The position numbers and the translations under genes were made by a program. This document shows, piece after piece, positions 57,912 through 58,004 of a stretch of 58,004 nt of DNA. The DNA lies in the NCBI RefSeq assembly GCF_014649655.1, contig NZ_BMTL01000046.1, positions 1 through 58,004 on the forward strand. The letters are read 5' to 3'. Every line of letters begins with the position of its first letter. Positions within the stretch are counted from its first letter, which is position 1. The notes beneath the pieces were generated by a model. It made no database searches. It worked only from the letters and a program-made list of their open reading frames with translations, and was not told the DNA's origin. Source of the DNA: Streptomyces humidus. Its GTDB lineage: Bacteria; Actinomycetota; Actinomycetes; Streptomycetales; Streptomycetaceae.

Positions 57912-58004
57912 GGCCTGTGTGGAGTTGTGATCTCGTGGGGCCCCGGCTCGGGAGGGTCGGGGCCTTTGGAGTAGAACGGTGGGGTGTCTCGACCTCAACT
58001 TTCG
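57912..58004 (+). other. Possible left end of another insertion sequence at the window edge
   Basis: GGGCCTGTGTGGAGTTGTGA at about 57911 resembles the outer ends of common Streptomyces insertion sequences. A GTG at 57984 with GGTGGG before it opens a short frame (VSRPQLS) running off the window. The evidence is thin and the call depends on the sequence beyond the edge. Confidence 0.25.

Overview
The window is high-GC actinobacterial DNA, very probably a Streptomyces chromosome. GC-rich third codon positions, GTG starts, four-base GTGA/ATGA gene overlaps, Streptomyces-type short repeats and the conserved DUF881-Sbp-DUF881-garA-MerR-BFN-MerR-gcvP gene order all point that way. No tRNA genes or CRISPR arrays were seen.

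1-15.6 kb is conserved core. It starts in the 3' part of a 5S rRNA gene with its terminator. Then come a CDP-alcohol phosphatidyltransferase, a GDP-mannose-pyrophosphorylase-like protein with a decayed phosphomannomutase domain, the DUF881/Sbp/DUF881 membrane trio, a GarA-type FHA protein, a MerR regulator of the FtsR type, a bifunctional-nuclease family protein, a second MerR regulator, DNA polymerase IV with an extra Tudor-like tail, a small nucleotidyltransferase, a PRC-barrel protein, and gcvP behind a tandem glycine riboswitch. The order matches M. tuberculosis Rv1822-Rv1832 except that gcvH is missing between the second DUF881 gene and garA.

15.2-24 kb is transport and xylan use: a two-Mop molbindin, an APC-superfamily permease, then a xylo-oligosaccharide module made of a Tat lipoprotein binding protein, two permeases, a secreted GH10 xylanase and a convergent LacI regulator. 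Candidate operators lie at the binding-protein promoter and before the regulator gene. No ATPase gene is present, so a shared MsiK-type ATPase is expected elsewhere.

24-42 kb is mixed accessory chromosome: DUF5999, a GCS2-type glutamate-cysteine ligase homologue, a CPBP protease, PhzF, a MalT-type LuxR regulator, an internally deleted MFS remnant, several small membrane proteins, an EgtC-like class II amidotransferase, an SDR, a SnoaL-like protein, and a very large regulator with helix-turn-helix domains at both ends.

41.4-46.4 kb holds the most unusual non-mobile locus. It encodes a 1229-residue DUF4157 protein (the domain linked to extracellular contractile injection system cargo) with a zinc-phospholipase-like HxxxD...H motif, a repeated propeller and six PLL-lectin-like repeats. 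Beside it is a Tat-exported protein of three hemopexin-like repeats. IS debris and an inverted-repeat element follow.

46.7-52.5 kb carries a frameshifted SGNH hydrolase, a NarL-type two-component pair and an MMPL exporter. 53-58 kb is a translationally coupled Tn7-like operon (TnsA, TnsB, TnsC, a zinc-finger TniQ and a second TniQ). It looks inactive: TnsB has an in-frame amber stop and TnsC a one-base frameshift.
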